From JBQTIQ01 sp052387955 (GTDB lineage Bacteria; Actinomycetota; Acidimicrobiia; Acidimicrobiales; JACDCH01), in the NCBI GenBank assembly GCA_052387955.1, contig JBQTIQ010000018.1:11660-75659 (forward strand): DNA of 64,000 bases, given 5' to 3'. Below the pieces are notes generated by a model. That model worked only from the letters and a program-made list of their open reading frames with translations, had not been told where the DNA came from and did not search any database. Position numbers and translations under genes: made by a program. Shown here one piece after another: positions 34,270-42,788 of the stretch. Within the stretch, counting starts at the first letter, position 1. Each line of letters starts with the position of its first letter.

Positions 34270-35988
34270 ATGGCCCTAGCCACGAACGATGAGCAGGCCC
34301 TCGTCCTGGCGCACCGGCGAGGCGACGACTCCGCGTTCACCGAGATCGTCCAGTCCTACACCGACGGCCTCTACGCCCATGCCCGCCGGCGCCTGCGCGA
34401 CTCGGACCTGGCTGGCGACGCCCTGCAGGAGACGTTCCTGAGGGCCTATCGCAGCATCGACCGCCTCGGCGGCGAGATGCGGCTGGGGGCCTGGCTGCAC
34501 CGCATCTGCGACAACGTCTGCACCGACATCGGCAACCGGCGCCGCCGCGACGACGCCGTGGTCGAGCGCCTCGGGTCCGAGCCCGGCCAGGTCGTGGCCC
34601 TGTTCCCGGACCTCGACCTGAGCGACGACGTGCGCGCCGCACTGGCCACGCTGCCGGTGGAACACCGCGACACGGTCGTGCTGCGTGCGGTCGAAGACCT
34701 GTCGTTCCGCGACGTCGCCGAGCTCACCGGCACCTCCGAGACCAACGCCCGTGCCCGGTTCCACCGCGGCCGGCGGGCGCTGCGCCACCTGCTCGACCTG
34801 AAGAGCGGCTCGCTCGCCCTCTACGCGCTGGTCCTGCGGGTGCGGTTCCCCCGCAGCCGCACGGGCGCAGTGGTGTCGGGAACCGCGCCGGCGCCGGCGC
34901 CGGCGGCCAGCGCCGGGTTGGCGCCGGTTGCCTCCAGCGCACCGGTCACCGCCCTGCCGGGCTCGCTGCCGGCCACGCTCGTCCCGATCTCCTCCACACC
35001 GGCGGCGCTACCCACGGTCACCTTCATCGAGGCCGCGGCGGTGACCGCCGACAAGGTCCCGGCCCTCACCAAGATGGCCGCCGCCCTGGTGGGCAGCATG
35101 CCCCTGGCCGCCGGGGTACCAGCGGCGGTGATGCCCCCCCCGGCGCCGCCCGCGGTCGAGGTCGTGGTCGCGTCCCCGTCCGAGTTCGCCGCGGCAGCGT
35201 CGCTGGCGCCGAGCGCCGATACCGCCGCCGCCCCCGGTGCCGTCGGTGCCTTGACCGCCGGCGCGATCCCGTCCGGCACCGATGCCGACAAGGCTCGGTC
35301 CGTGGACGCGCCCTCGACGCTCGATCTGACGCTGGTCCCCGGGCGGACCGGGGCCACCGGTGACCCGTCGGGCCCGAGCTCCGGCACCACCGTCCCGACC
35401 GGCTCGCCGCTCGATGCGTCGTCGTCGCCCGACGGCTTCGACGCCGAGGACGCCACGGCCGGCCCCGATGTCACCGGCCCAGCCGACGGCAGCGCGACGG
35501 CCGGCGACGAGGGCCCCGCCGGCCCCGTGAGCTCCGGTGGCACGGGTACGACCGGCCCCGACGACGGCTCCGGCGCAGACCCGGTGGCCCCCGGCGGGGC
35601 CCCGGCAGCCGACTGGGCCGACGGCGCCACGGTGCGGGGCGAGGTCCGGGCCACCGAGCTCAACGACGGCTGGACCAGCCTGAACGGCATGGTGGCGGTG
35701 TACGTCGACGGAGAGCGGGCCCAGGCCGTCGAGGCCCAGTGCGCTTACTCGTCGGTGTCCGGCGCCGGCGGTTGCCGCCTCCTCTTCGAGGACGGGACCG
35801 TCATCGCCGTCACCATCGACCCCGACGGGGCCGCCGGCGAGATCCCGGCCACCCTGACCGGCGGCTACACGGTCGAGCAGAGCGACGATGCCGCCATCGG
35901 CGACGCCGGCACGGCCGTCGTGGTCCTCGAGGACGGCGGCGAGCCCGGCCTCGTCCTGCTCGCGGTCACCCTCTACCCGGAGGCGTAG
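34270..35988 (+). CDS. ECF sigma factor with a ~390-residue C-terminal tail
   Basis: A 572-residue protein. Residues 1-~178 form a normal ECF sigma factor: region 2 (DLAGDALQETFLRAYRSID, GAWLHRICDNVCTDI) and region 4 (LPVEHRDTVVLRAVEDLS, then DVAELTGTSETNARARFHRG). The rest is unusual for a sigma factor. There is an Ala/Pro/Val-rich stretch (~195-300) with a weakly hydrophobic segment at ~266-288, then a Gly/Ser/Thr/Pro/Asp-rich linker. It ends in a compact domain of ~115 residues (TVRGEVRATELNDGWTSL... to the end) containing two cysteines. The start ATG has GAGGGAGA 6 bp upstream. If the middle segment spans the membrane, the tail would be an outside sensor fused to the sigma factor. Confidence 0.8.
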   Translation: MALATNDEQALVLAHRRGDDSAFTEIVQSYTDGLYAHARRRLRDSDLAGDALQETFLRAYRSIDRLGGEMRLGAWLHRICDNVCTDIGNRRRRDDAVVERLGSEPGQVVALFPDLDLSDDVRAALATLPVEHRDTVVLRAVEDLSFRDVAELTGTSETNARARFHRGRRALRHLLDLKSGSLALYALVLRVRFPRSRTGAVVSGTAPAPAPAASAGLAPVASSAPVTALPGSLPATLVPISSTPAALPTVTFIEAAAVTADKVPALTKMAAALVGSMPLAAGVPAAVMPPPAPPAVEVVVASPSEFAAAASLAPSADTAAAPGAVGALTAGAIPSGTDADKARSVDAPSTLDLTLVPGRTGATGDPSGPSSGTTVPTGSPLDASSSPDGFDAEDATAGPDVTGPADGSATAGDEGPAGPVSSGGTGTTGPDDGSGADPVAPGGAPAADWADGATVRGEVRATELNDGWTSLNGMVAVYVDGERAQAVEAQCAYSSVSGAGGCRLLFEDGTVIAVTIDPDGAAGEIPATLTGGYTVEQSDDAAIGDAGTAVVVLEDGGEPGLVLLAVTLYPEA

Positions 35989-36168
35989 CGTCCTCTTGGC
36001 GGTCACCCTCTGGGCCAGGGCGTAGTTCGTACCCAGCCGAGCCCAAGCCCTGTGGCATCGGGGTGCCGGCGGGACGAGCCCGACGATGTCACGAAAGTGA
36101 GCCGTCAGGGGTTGTAACGGGTGCTCGGTCTTCCGCTCACTCCGGTTTGTCTAACGGGGCGGGTGGGC

Positions 36169-36387
36169 GCCGGCACCGTCATCCGCCGCCTCGGCGGGGG
36201 GCGGGGGCTTCACCCGCGGTTGTGCCGGCAGGGGCCGAGCCCAGGGGAACCCCGGTGGTCAGCAACGTTGCTGGCCGTCGGATGTACCCCGGGTAAGGTC
36301 CCGAACGCTCAGCGCGGGCGGCGCCCAACCGAGGTAGGCGGCCGGCGGGTCACCGATGCCCCGAACCCAATAGCCCAGGAGGCTGAA
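36169..36387 (+). promoter_or_regulatory. Candidate c-di-AMP riboswitch (ydaO/yuaA type) in a structured leader
   Basis: The 399-bp gap before the CWB2 gene holds an ordered series of motifs expected for the ydaO/yuaA riboswitch (RF00379): GGGGAACC (36244-36251), CGGGTAAGG (36290-36298), GAGGTAGGCG (36331-36340) and CCCCGAACCC (36359-36368). The last lies about 20 bases from the start codon. Upstream, GCCGGCAC (36169-36176) pairs with GTGCCGGC (36222-36229) around two smaller hairpins. The Shine-Dalgarno AGGAGG (36377-36382) lies in AGCC-CAGGA-GGCT (36372-36384), which can fold over it. In actinobacteria this riboswitch class controls cell-wall-remodelling genes, matching the gene downstream. 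Assignment is by eye from motif order. Confidence 0.6.
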
Positions 36388-38874
36388 TTGAGTAACCGAA
36401 TTCGAAGGGGGGCAGTAGGCCTGCTGGCGGGTACAACCGCCATGCTCGGCATGGCTGTCATCGCCCCCACCGCCCAGGCCGACGAGACGGTCTCGTTCGA
36501 GCGGCTCGAAGGGCCGACTCGCTACGCCACCGCCTGCGACATCGCGGTCGAATCCTTCGGCACGGCTACCGACGTGCTGCTCGCCCGCGGTGACCTCTTC
36601 CCCGACGCCCTGGCCGGCAGCTACCTGTCAGGCCAGCTGCAGGCGCCGATCCTGTTGACCGAGACCGCGGCCCTGACCGACGTCACCGCCGATTGCCTCG
36701 AGACCCTCGACGCCAACACCGTCCACATCCTGGGCGGCACCGTGGCTGTGGCCGCGGCCGTCGAGACCGAGCTGACGACCGCCGGTTACACCGTGAACCG
36801 GGTGGCGGGCGCCGACCGCTACGAGACGGCCCGCGAGGTCGCTCTGGCCGGTAGCACGCTGGGCGAGCACGAGGGCCTCACCACCGCCATCGTGGCGACG
36901 GGCGAGAACTTCCCCGACGCCCTGGCCGCCGGCCCCCTGGCCTACGCCCAGGACTGGCCGATCCTGCTCACCGAGACCGACACGCTCACTACGGACGCCA
37001 GCCAGACGATGGGTGAGCTCGACATCGAGCACGCCTTCATCACCGGCGGCGTCACTGCCATCGAGCAAGAGGTCGAGGACGCCATCGAGGGCAACGGTGT
37101 GACCACCGAGCGCCTCGCCGGTGCCAACCGGCGGGCCACCGCCGTCGCCATCGCCGATTTCGCCATCGACGACCTCGGCTTCAAGAACACCCACACCAAC
37201 CTGGCCCGGGGCGACAACTTCCCCGACGCTCTGGCCGGTGGCCCCCATGGTGGCGAAGAGGACCCGACCACCATCGTCCTGACCGAGAGCCCCACCGTTC
37301 TCGGTACCGAGACCTGTGCCTTCCTCACCGCCCGCGAGCCCACCCTCACCGGTGCCCAGCACGCCTTCGGCGGTAGCGATGCCATCTCCGGCGCCGTGCT
37401 CTTCGAAGCCGAAGAGTGCGCCGGCGGCGACGGTGTCGGTGGCGGCGGTGGCGGCGGCGGTGGCGGTGGCGGCCAGCTCGGCGGCCCCTTCACCACCAAT
37501 GCCCCCGACCTGCTCACCGCTGAGATCGTCTCGTCGGGCCCGGTCGACACCGTGCTCTACTGCTTCGACGAGATCGTCCAGAACGTCGTGTTCATCGACT
37601 TCCTGATCCAGGGCTACGAAAGTGACGACGTTGTCGCCGCCGAGTCCGCCCAGATCGACGTCGACGACAACAGGTGCGTCCTGGCCACCTTCTCGGCCGC
37701 GCTGTTCGATGCCGATGTCGAGGACTACACCATCGGTGCGGTCGATTTCGGCGCCGTCACCGACCAGGCCCTCAACCCGAACATCCAGTCGTCGCAGCCG
37801 CTCGATGGCAGCACCGTGACCGCGATCGCCGGTCGCACCAGCGCCCCCGACCTGACCTCGACGACCAAGAACAACACCCTCAACCAGGTCACCTACATCT
37901 TCGACGAGGACCTCGACGAGACCATCGCTTTCGCGAACTTCAACGGGTTCCTGTACCACGAGTCCAACGGCGACATCCACCGCGGTGACGCCATCGTGGA
38001 CATCGACGACAACGAGGTGACGGTGCAGTTCACCGCCGTCGCGGGCGACCAGGTTGAAGAGGCCGTCCGGTACGGCGTGGACTTCTGCTCCATCGACGAA
38101 GAGGCCAAGCCGGCCGCGCCGGTGGGCTACAACCCGCCCTTCCAGGACTGCAACATCGAGGGCTTCACCGGGGGTACCACCACCGACCCCGACCTCGTCA
38201 GCGCTACCGCGGTCCCGGGTTCGGAGTCGCAGTACGACTTCCTCTTCGACGAGGATGTCACCAACGTCGACCCGACCGGCTTCTTCCTCTACCCCGAGGG
38301 CACGACGCCGACCGGTGGCTTCGTCGGGTTCTACCAGGGCGCGACCTTCTCGCGGCCGAACGCACAGACGGTGCGGGTGACGTTCCAGGACTTCCTGGGT
38401 AGCCCCATCGACTTCCCCGACGAGATCGTCCTGGCCACGGCCGACGTCTTCGCGGTCACCGCGACCGACGCCGCGGCCGACTTCAACACCATCGGGACCT
38501 CCCCCGTCGGCACTTCCGACGCCGGCCCCGGTAACAGCGATGGCCCGGACCTCACCGACGTCGAGTTCAATGAAGCTCTCGGCGCCGTGACCTACGTCTT
38601 CGACGAGGAGATCGTCGACGACTTCCCCGGCATCTTCGTTCTCCCCGGCGACTTCTTCGTCTTCGATCTGGCCGGTACGCCGACCTTCGGTGACGTGCTC
38701 GTGAGCGTCAACGAGAACGAGGTCGTCGTCCAGTTCAACAACGCCGGCGATGTCGAAGCCGCGGTCGGTGGGGGCATCCTGCCCTTCCGTCCTGGCTTCG
38801 GTCAGGCCGGTGTCATCGACAACCAGTTCAACGGCAACCCGCTGGCCACCGAAGGTGGCGGCCCCGCGGCCTGA
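36388..38874 (+). CDS. Secreted surface protein with three CWB2 repeats and beta-rich repeats
   Basis: An 828-residue exported protein starting at TTG 36388, 5 bases after AGGAGG. The signal peptide (NRIRRGAVGLLAGTTAMLGM, cleavage near AQA-DE) is followed by three cell-wall-binding type 2 repeats (PF04122; residues ~36-340) with the marks RYATA, FPDALAG and ILGGT. A glycine run comes next, then about four related ~100-115-residue repeats, each opening PDLxxxxxxxxxxxVxYxFDE. The composition is acidic with few lysines and contains scattered cysteines. Codon use is visibly less GC-extreme than in neighbours, as in highly expressed genes. It may be an S-layer-like component. A strong terminator follows and a structured leader precedes it. 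Confidence 0.85.
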   Translation: MSNRIRRGAVGLLAGTTAMLGMAVIAPTAQADETVSFERLEGPTRYATACDIAVESFGTATDVLLARGDLFPDALAGSYLSGQLQAPILLTETAALTDVTADCLETLDANTVHILGGTVAVAAAVETELTTAGYTVNRVAGADRYETAREVALAGSTLGEHEGLTTAIVATGENFPDALAAGPLAYAQDWPILLTETDTLTTDASQTMGELDIEHAFITGGVTAIEQEVEDAIEGNGVTTERLAGANRRATAVAIADFAIDDLGFKNTHTNLARGDNFPDALAGGPHGGEEDPTTIVLTESPTVLGTETCAFLTAREPTLTGAQHAFGGSDAISGAVLFEAEECAGGDGVGGGGGGGGGGGGQLGGPFTTNAPDLLTAEIVSSGPVDTVLYCFDEIVQNVVFIDFLIQGYESDDVVAAESAQIDVDDNRCVLATFSAALFDADVEDYTIGAVDFGAVTDQALNPNIQSSQPLDGSTVTAIAGRTSAPDLTSTTKNNTLNQVTYIFDEDLDETIAFANFNGFLYHESNGDIHRGDAIVDIDDNEVTVQFTAVAGDQVEEAVRYGVDFCSIDEEAKPAAPVGYNPPFQDCNIEGFTGGTTTDPDLVSATAVPGSESQYDFLFDEDVTNVDPTGFFLYPEGTTPTGGFVGFYQGATFSRPNAQTVRVTFQDFLGSPIDFPDEIVLATADVFAVTATDAAADFNTIGTSPVGTSDAGPGNSDGPDLTDVEFNEALGAVTYVFDEEIVDDFPGIFVLPGDFFVFDLAGTPTFGDVLVSVNENEVVVQFNNAGDVEAAVGGGILPFRPGFGQAGVIDNQFNGNPLATEGGGPAA

Positions 38875-38913
38875 CCTGTTGTACCGCTCAGTACTATGAG
38901 CATTAGCTGAACC

Positions 38914-38947
38914 GAGAGGGCCCCGGCCACACGGCCGGGGCCCTCTC
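38914..38947 (+). terminator. Strong intrinsic terminator
   Basis: GAGAGGGCCCCGGCC and GGCCGGGGCCCTCTC form a perfect 15-bp stem around the loop ACAC, followed by CTTTCG. It starts 40 bp after the stop of the CWB2 surface-protein gene, which is therefore probably transcribed as a single-gene unit. Confidence 0.9.
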
Positions 38948-39046
38948 CTTTCGTGGTGCTGGCGTCGGCCGCAACGACGGCCAGAGCGGGACGTGTTCTA
39001 CAGTCGACGCCGGCTGGGACGTTCGATGTACGGGGGTGCTGGGAAC

Positions 39047-40888
39047 ATGGGTCGTGCGCGGCGGGTTGCGCCGGTGGGGCATCTCGGTGCCGCCGTCGTG
39101 CTGACGCTGGTGACGACCGCCGTCGCCACCGGGGTGGCGTTCCCGCCGGCGGAGGCGCCTGGTCCGCAGGTGGCCATGAAATCGCAGGCGCTCGCCGCCG
39201 GCCCGGCGCCGGCGGGGACGGTCTTCACCGTCGACCTCGGGATCGGTGCCGAGATGGTCGGCTTCACCTGGGCGGGGCCGCACGCCGGGGTAGAGGTCCG
39301 TGCCCTCGACGGCGACCAACCCGATCGGCCGATGGCCATCGAAGGGCCCGAGGACGGTCCCGACCCGGGCGCGCTCGAGGACCGGGGCGGGCACCACGGC
39401 GACCCGGTGTGGCTGGGCCATGACGTGCGCCAGATCGAGGTGCGGGTGACCGAGGGTGCTCCCGAGGACCTCACCGCCCACGCCGTCGACAGCGAAGCCC
39501 CCGCCGGCGACGGTGGCGTCGCCCTGGGCGCCCTGCCGGTGGCCGGGGCCGCCGCGCCCCTGCCCGCGCTCGCCGGCCGGGCGGCGTGGTCGGCCGACGA
39601 GTCGTGGCGCAAGGTGGCGCCGGGCTGCAACGGCAACCCCGACTACTCGAGTGGCGGCACGACCTTCGGGGTGGTGCACCACACCGCCGAGTCCAACGGC
39701 TACGGCCCGGGCGACGTACCGGCAATCATCCGGGCGATCTACCACTTCCACACCCACGTCAACGGGTGGTGCGACATCGGCTACAACTTCCTCGTCGACC
39801 GCTTCGGCGGCACGTGGGAGGGCCGGGCCGGCGGGCTCAACAAGTCGGTCATCGGCGCCCACTCGGGCGGCTTCAACACGTTCTCCACCGGCGTGGCCGT
39901 GATGGGCGACTTCACCAACGCCGACGTGCCCGCCGCCGCCTACAACTCGCTTCGGTCGGTGCTGGCCTACAAGCTCGGCCAGCACGGCATCGACCCGCTG
40001 GGCTCGACGGTCGTGGTCCCCTTTGCGAGCCCGTCGTCGCTCTTCGCCGCCAACGTCCCCGTGGTGGTGCCCAGCCTGGGCGGCCACCGCGACGTCAACG
40101 CCACCGGCTGCCCCGGCGCCAACCTCTACCGGTTGCTGCCCCGGCTCCGCCAGGACGTAGCTGCCGACATCGCCTTTCACCGCGACATCCGGTTCATGGG
40201 CGACTGGGACGGCGACGGCCTCGCCACCCCCGGCGCCTACAAGGACGGGTTCTGGATCCTGCGCAACGCCAACTCCGAAGGGCCGACCCAGATGACCGCC
40301 GTGTTCGGCGGGCCGGGGGCGCTCCCGGTGGTGGGCGACTGGAACGCCGACGGCAAGGACTCGCTCGGCGTCTACTTCGACGGCTCCGTCTACCTGCGCA
40401 ACGACAACTCGACCGGCCCGCCCGACGCCGTCTTCGGCTACGGCAGCCCCGGCGACATCCCCATCGCCGGCGACTGGAACGGCGACCGCACCGACACCAT
40501 CGGCATCTACCGGGCCGGCTCGTTCTTCCTAAGGAACTCGAACACGACCGGGGTGGCCGAGATGGCCTTCACCTACGGCAACCCGGCCGGCGACGCGCCG
40601 GTGGTGGGCGACTGGGACGGCGACGGCCGTGATGGCATCGGCATCTTCCGGGCCGGCACCTGGTTCCTGCGCAATTCGCTCACCAGCGGCATGGCCGACC
40701 GGTCCGTCGCCTTCGGCAACCCCAATGACACCCCCGTCCCCTACGTCGTGTCGACCAACAGCAACCCGGGCCTGCTGGGCCTGTTCGCCAGCCGCACCCA
40801 ACGATGGGGGCTGGGCGTGGCCCGGGGCTCCATCTGGTACCTGAGCGACCAGGTCGGCGGCGGCGCCACCAAGACCTTCCCGTACTGA
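39047..40888 (+). CDS. Secreted N-acetylmuramoyl-L-alanine amidase with DWDGDG repeats
   Basis: A 613-residue exported enzyme. After a signal peptide (GHLGAAVVLTLVTTAVATGV) and a ~140-residue beta-rich N-terminal region comes an amidase_2/PGRP domain (about residues 185-385). It shows zinc-ligand motifs VVHHTAES and GHRDVNATGCPG, and the tyrosine region CDIGYNFLVDRFG. It would cut the bond between muramic acid and the stem peptide. The C-terminus has four to five ~48-residue repeats (GDWDGDGLATPGAYKDGFW-type), the same module as in the CAP protein at 23336. ATG 39047 is preferred; ATG 39026 is also in frame. Confidence 0.88.
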   Translation: MGRARRVAPVGHLGAAVVLTLVTTAVATGVAFPPAEAPGPQVAMKSQALAAGPAPAGTVFTVDLGIGAEMVGFTWAGPHAGVEVRALDGDQPDRPMAIEGPEDGPDPGALEDRGGHHGDPVWLGHDVRQIEVRVTEGAPEDLTAHAVDSEAPAGDGGVALGALPVAGAAAPLPALAGRAAWSADESWRKVAPGCNGNPDYSSGGTTFGVVHHTAESNGYGPGDVPAIIRAIYHFHTHVNGWCDIGYNFLVDRFGGTWEGRAGGLNKSVIGAHSGGFNTFSTGVAVMGDFTNADVPAAAYNSLRSVLAYKLGQHGIDPLGSTVVVPFASPSSLFAANVPVVVPSLGGHRDVNATGCPGANLYRLLPRLRQDVAADIAFHRDIRFMGDWDGDGLATPGAYKDGFWILRNANSEGPTQMTAVFGGPGALPVVGDWNADGKDSLGVYFDGSVYLRNDNSTGPPDAVFGYGSPGDIPIAGDWNGDRTDTIGIYRAGSFFLRNSNTTGVAEMAFTYGNPAGDAPVVGDWDGDGRDGIGIFRAGTWFLRNSLTSGMADRSVAFGNPNDTPVPYVVSTNSNPGLLGLFASRTQRWGLGVARGSIWYLSDQVGGGATKTFPY

Positions 40889-40922
40889 CATTTCACCAGC
40901 TGCGCCGTGCCCACGTCGCTGA

Positions 40923-41164
40923 TCAGTGCTGCCGATAGACATCAGCACGTGGCCGACGTGCAGGACGGTGACAACCCGGCCCCCTCGTCGATCCGGTAGA
41001 GGACCCGGAACGTCCTCCGCCGGGCGGAACGGATGCCGTCGAGCTTGCGGCGTAGCGCTGCCGGCCTGCCATTGCGGGTGACCACCACTCGCTCGTGGTG
41101 CTGTTCGACACGGTCCACGAACTCTGAACCGGTCCTTGACGCTGCGCCGCGACTCCGTGCTCAT
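40923..41164 (-). pseudogene. Decayed toxin-antitoxin module (Phd/YefM fused to RelE remnant)
   Basis: Read on the minus strand from ATG 41164 the sequence gives MSTESRRSVKDRF. After a frame shift it gives EFVDRVEQHHERVVVTRNGRPAA, the N-terminal half of a Phd/YefM antitoxin. Without interruption it passes into LRRKLDGIRSARRRTFRVLY followed by RIDEG, and then, with another shift, ADVYRQH and a stop, the second half of a RelE-type toxin. The antitoxin's C-terminus and the toxin's N-terminus are missing, so an internal deletion has joined the two. It lies in the 407-bp gap between the amidase and the vapB-like gene. No intact gene is present in that gap. Confidence 0.7.
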
Positions 41165-41295
41165 GGCCACGATCGTGCCTCGGGACTGGCCTCGTGCGTC
41201 GTCAGAGCATCCCCCTCGGGTGGCTGCCCGCCGATTCGACCGAGCGGATACGGGAGGAGGACGGTCAGCGTGGGCGGTAAGTGTATCGTTGGTGT

Positions 41296-41499
41296 ATGTC
41301 ACGCACGAACATCGACCTGGACGACGACGCCTGTCGCACGGTCATGGACCGGTTCCGCTTTTCCACCAAGCGAGACGCGGTGAACTTCGCCCTGCGCACT
41401 TTGGCGGCAGAGCCTCTCGACCTCGACGAGGCCCGCAGGATGCGGGGGAGCGGATGGGACGGTGACCTCGAAGAGCTGCGAGCAGGCCGGCCTGGATGA
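41296..41499 (+). CDS. VapB-type antitoxin
   Basis: A 67-residue antitoxin. The N-terminal SRTNIDLDDDACRTVMDRFR region, followed by FSTKRDAVNFALRTL, is the ribbon-helix-helix of the VapB (DUF2191, PF09957) family that binds DNA and represses its own operon. The C-terminal LDEARRMRGSGWDGDLEELR tail would wrap the toxin. It overlaps the toxin gene by 4 bp (ATGA). Just upstream is the direct repeat GTGTATCGTTGGTGTATG (41281-41298), overlapping the start codon, which may be part of the operator. Confidence 0.88.
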   Translation: MSRTNIDLDDDACRTVMDRFRFSTKRDAVNFALRTLAAEPLDLDEARRMRGSGWDGDLEELRAGRPG

Positions 41500-41885
41500 T
41501 CCTCGTCGACACGTCGGCTTGGATCGAGTTCCTGCGTGACACAGCCAGCCCGGTGTGCGCCCGGGTCGACCAGCTCCTCTCGGCCGACGTGGCGACCTGC
41601 CACCCGGTCCGGATGGAGGTCCTCGCCGGCGCCCGCAGCGAAGGGCACCTCAATGATCTCCGCCGTCTGCTGGCGCGAGCGGCCCTGCTCTCCACGGAGG
41701 CCGAGGACTACGAGGAGGCGGCCGCGTTGTACCGCCGCTGCCGCCACGGAGGTGCGACCGTCCGCAGGATGATCGACTGCCTCATCGCCGCGGTCGCCAT
41801 CCGGTCCGGAGTCCCGGTCCTGCACGCCGACGCCGATTTCGAGGCTCTCGGTCGCCATACCGGGCTCGAGGTGGTGCTGGTGTGA
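41496..41885 (+). CDS. VapC-type PIN-domain toxin
   Basis: A 129-residue PIN-domain ribonuclease. The acidic catalytic residues are visible: Asp5 in LVDTSAWIEF, Glu41 in RMEVLAG, Asp94 in MIDCLIAAVA and Asp112/Asp114 in HADADFEAL. Length and motif spacing are those of a typical VapC, which cleaves tRNA or rRNA when released from VapB. The gene overlaps the antitoxin gene and appears intact. A decayed second module lies immediately upstream. Confidence 0.93.
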   Translation: MILVDTSAWIEFLRDTASPVCARVDQLLSADVATCHPVRMEVLAGARSEGHLNDLRRLLARAALLSTEAEDYEEAAALYRRCRHGGATVRRMIDCLIAAVAIRSGVPVLHADADFEALGRHTGLEVVLV

Positions 41886-41978
41886 CCGATTCATGCCGGG
41901 GCCGGGGCCAGCCTCGGGCCCGGACGCCTGGCCGGCGCCAGGGACGCCGGCGGCAGCGGTACCGGCGCCTACAGTCGG

Positions 41979-42788
41979 GTGATGCGGGTGCCCCGGACCG
42001 TGGCTCGTGCTGTTGCCCGGCTCAAGCCGATGGTGCCCGCCGGGCTGTGGCCGTTCCTGCTCACGGTGCGGTCCTTCGCCGGCGACGGGCCGACGATGGG
42101 GCTACCGGCGTTCGGTCGGGTGCTGGTGGTGTCGCCCCATCCCGACGACGAGAGCCTGGGCTGCGCCGGCACCATGGCCCGGCTGGCCCGGGCTGGGGCC
42201 GTGATGCGGGTGGTGGTGGCCACCGACGGCGACGCGACCAGGGGTTCGGCGGCCAGCGGCGAGGAGACGGCCCGGCTCCGGCGGGGCGAGGTCACGGCGG
42301 CGGCGGCGCTGCTGGGGGCACAGGTGGCCTTCCTGGGGCTCACCGACGGGTCCCTCGCCGGATCGACCGGGGACCTGGTCGACGGCCTCGCCCGCCAGCT
42401 CCACCAGTTCCGGCCCGAGGTCGTCTTCGCCCCCTGGCTCCTCGACGGGCACCCCGACCACCGGGCAGTGGCGGCGGCCCTGGCCACCGCGCTGGCCGGG
42501 GACGACGGCGACTCCCGGCCCGAGGTGTGGGGCTATGAGACCTGGACGGCGTTGGTGCCGAACCGCCTCGTCGACGTCACCGCCACCATCGAGGACAAGC
42601 GTCGGGCGCTGGCCCTGCACCGCACCGCCGGGTTGGCCATCGACCTCAGCGCCAGCATCGGGCTCAACCGGTGGCGGTCGCTGCACGGCCTGATGGGGGA
42701 GGGCTACGCCGAGGCATTCCTCGCCCTGCCGGCGGAGACCTACCTGGCCCTGGCCGACGAGCTGGCCCGTCCTGCCCCGGCGAACTGA
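41979..42788 (+). CDS. PIG-L/LmbE family deacetylase
   Basis: A 269-residue zinc-dependent deacetylase (PF02585). Key motifs are VVSPHPDDESLGCAGT (residues ~51-66), with the metal-binding HPDDE, and GHPDHRAVA with the second histidine pair. Members remove acetyl groups from N-acetylglucosamine-containing molecules, for example in mycothiol or GPI-like glycolipids. The substrate here is open. GTG 41979 and ATG 41982 are adjacent possible starts. The 3' end overlaps the convergent CNNM/CorC gene by 49 bp. Confidence 0.9.
   Translation: MMRVPRTVARAVARLKPMVPAGLWPFLLTVRSFAGDGPTMGLPAFGRVLVVSPHPDDESLGCAGTMARLARAGAVMRVVVATDGDATRGSAASGEETARLRRGEVTAAAALLGAQVAFLGLTDGSLAGSTGDLVDGLARQLHQFRPEVVFAPWLLDGHPDHRAVAAALATALAGDDGDSRPEVWGYETWTALVPNRLVDVTATIEDKRRALALHRTAGLAIDLSASIGLNRWRSLHGLMGEGYAEAFLALPAETYLALADELARPAPAN

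Noticed and set aside
36121..36387. N-terminal extension of the CWB2 surface protein
   Set aside because: The open frame upstream of TTG 36388 lacks conservation features, sits in a highly structured leader, and AGGAGG is correctly spaced only for the TTG.
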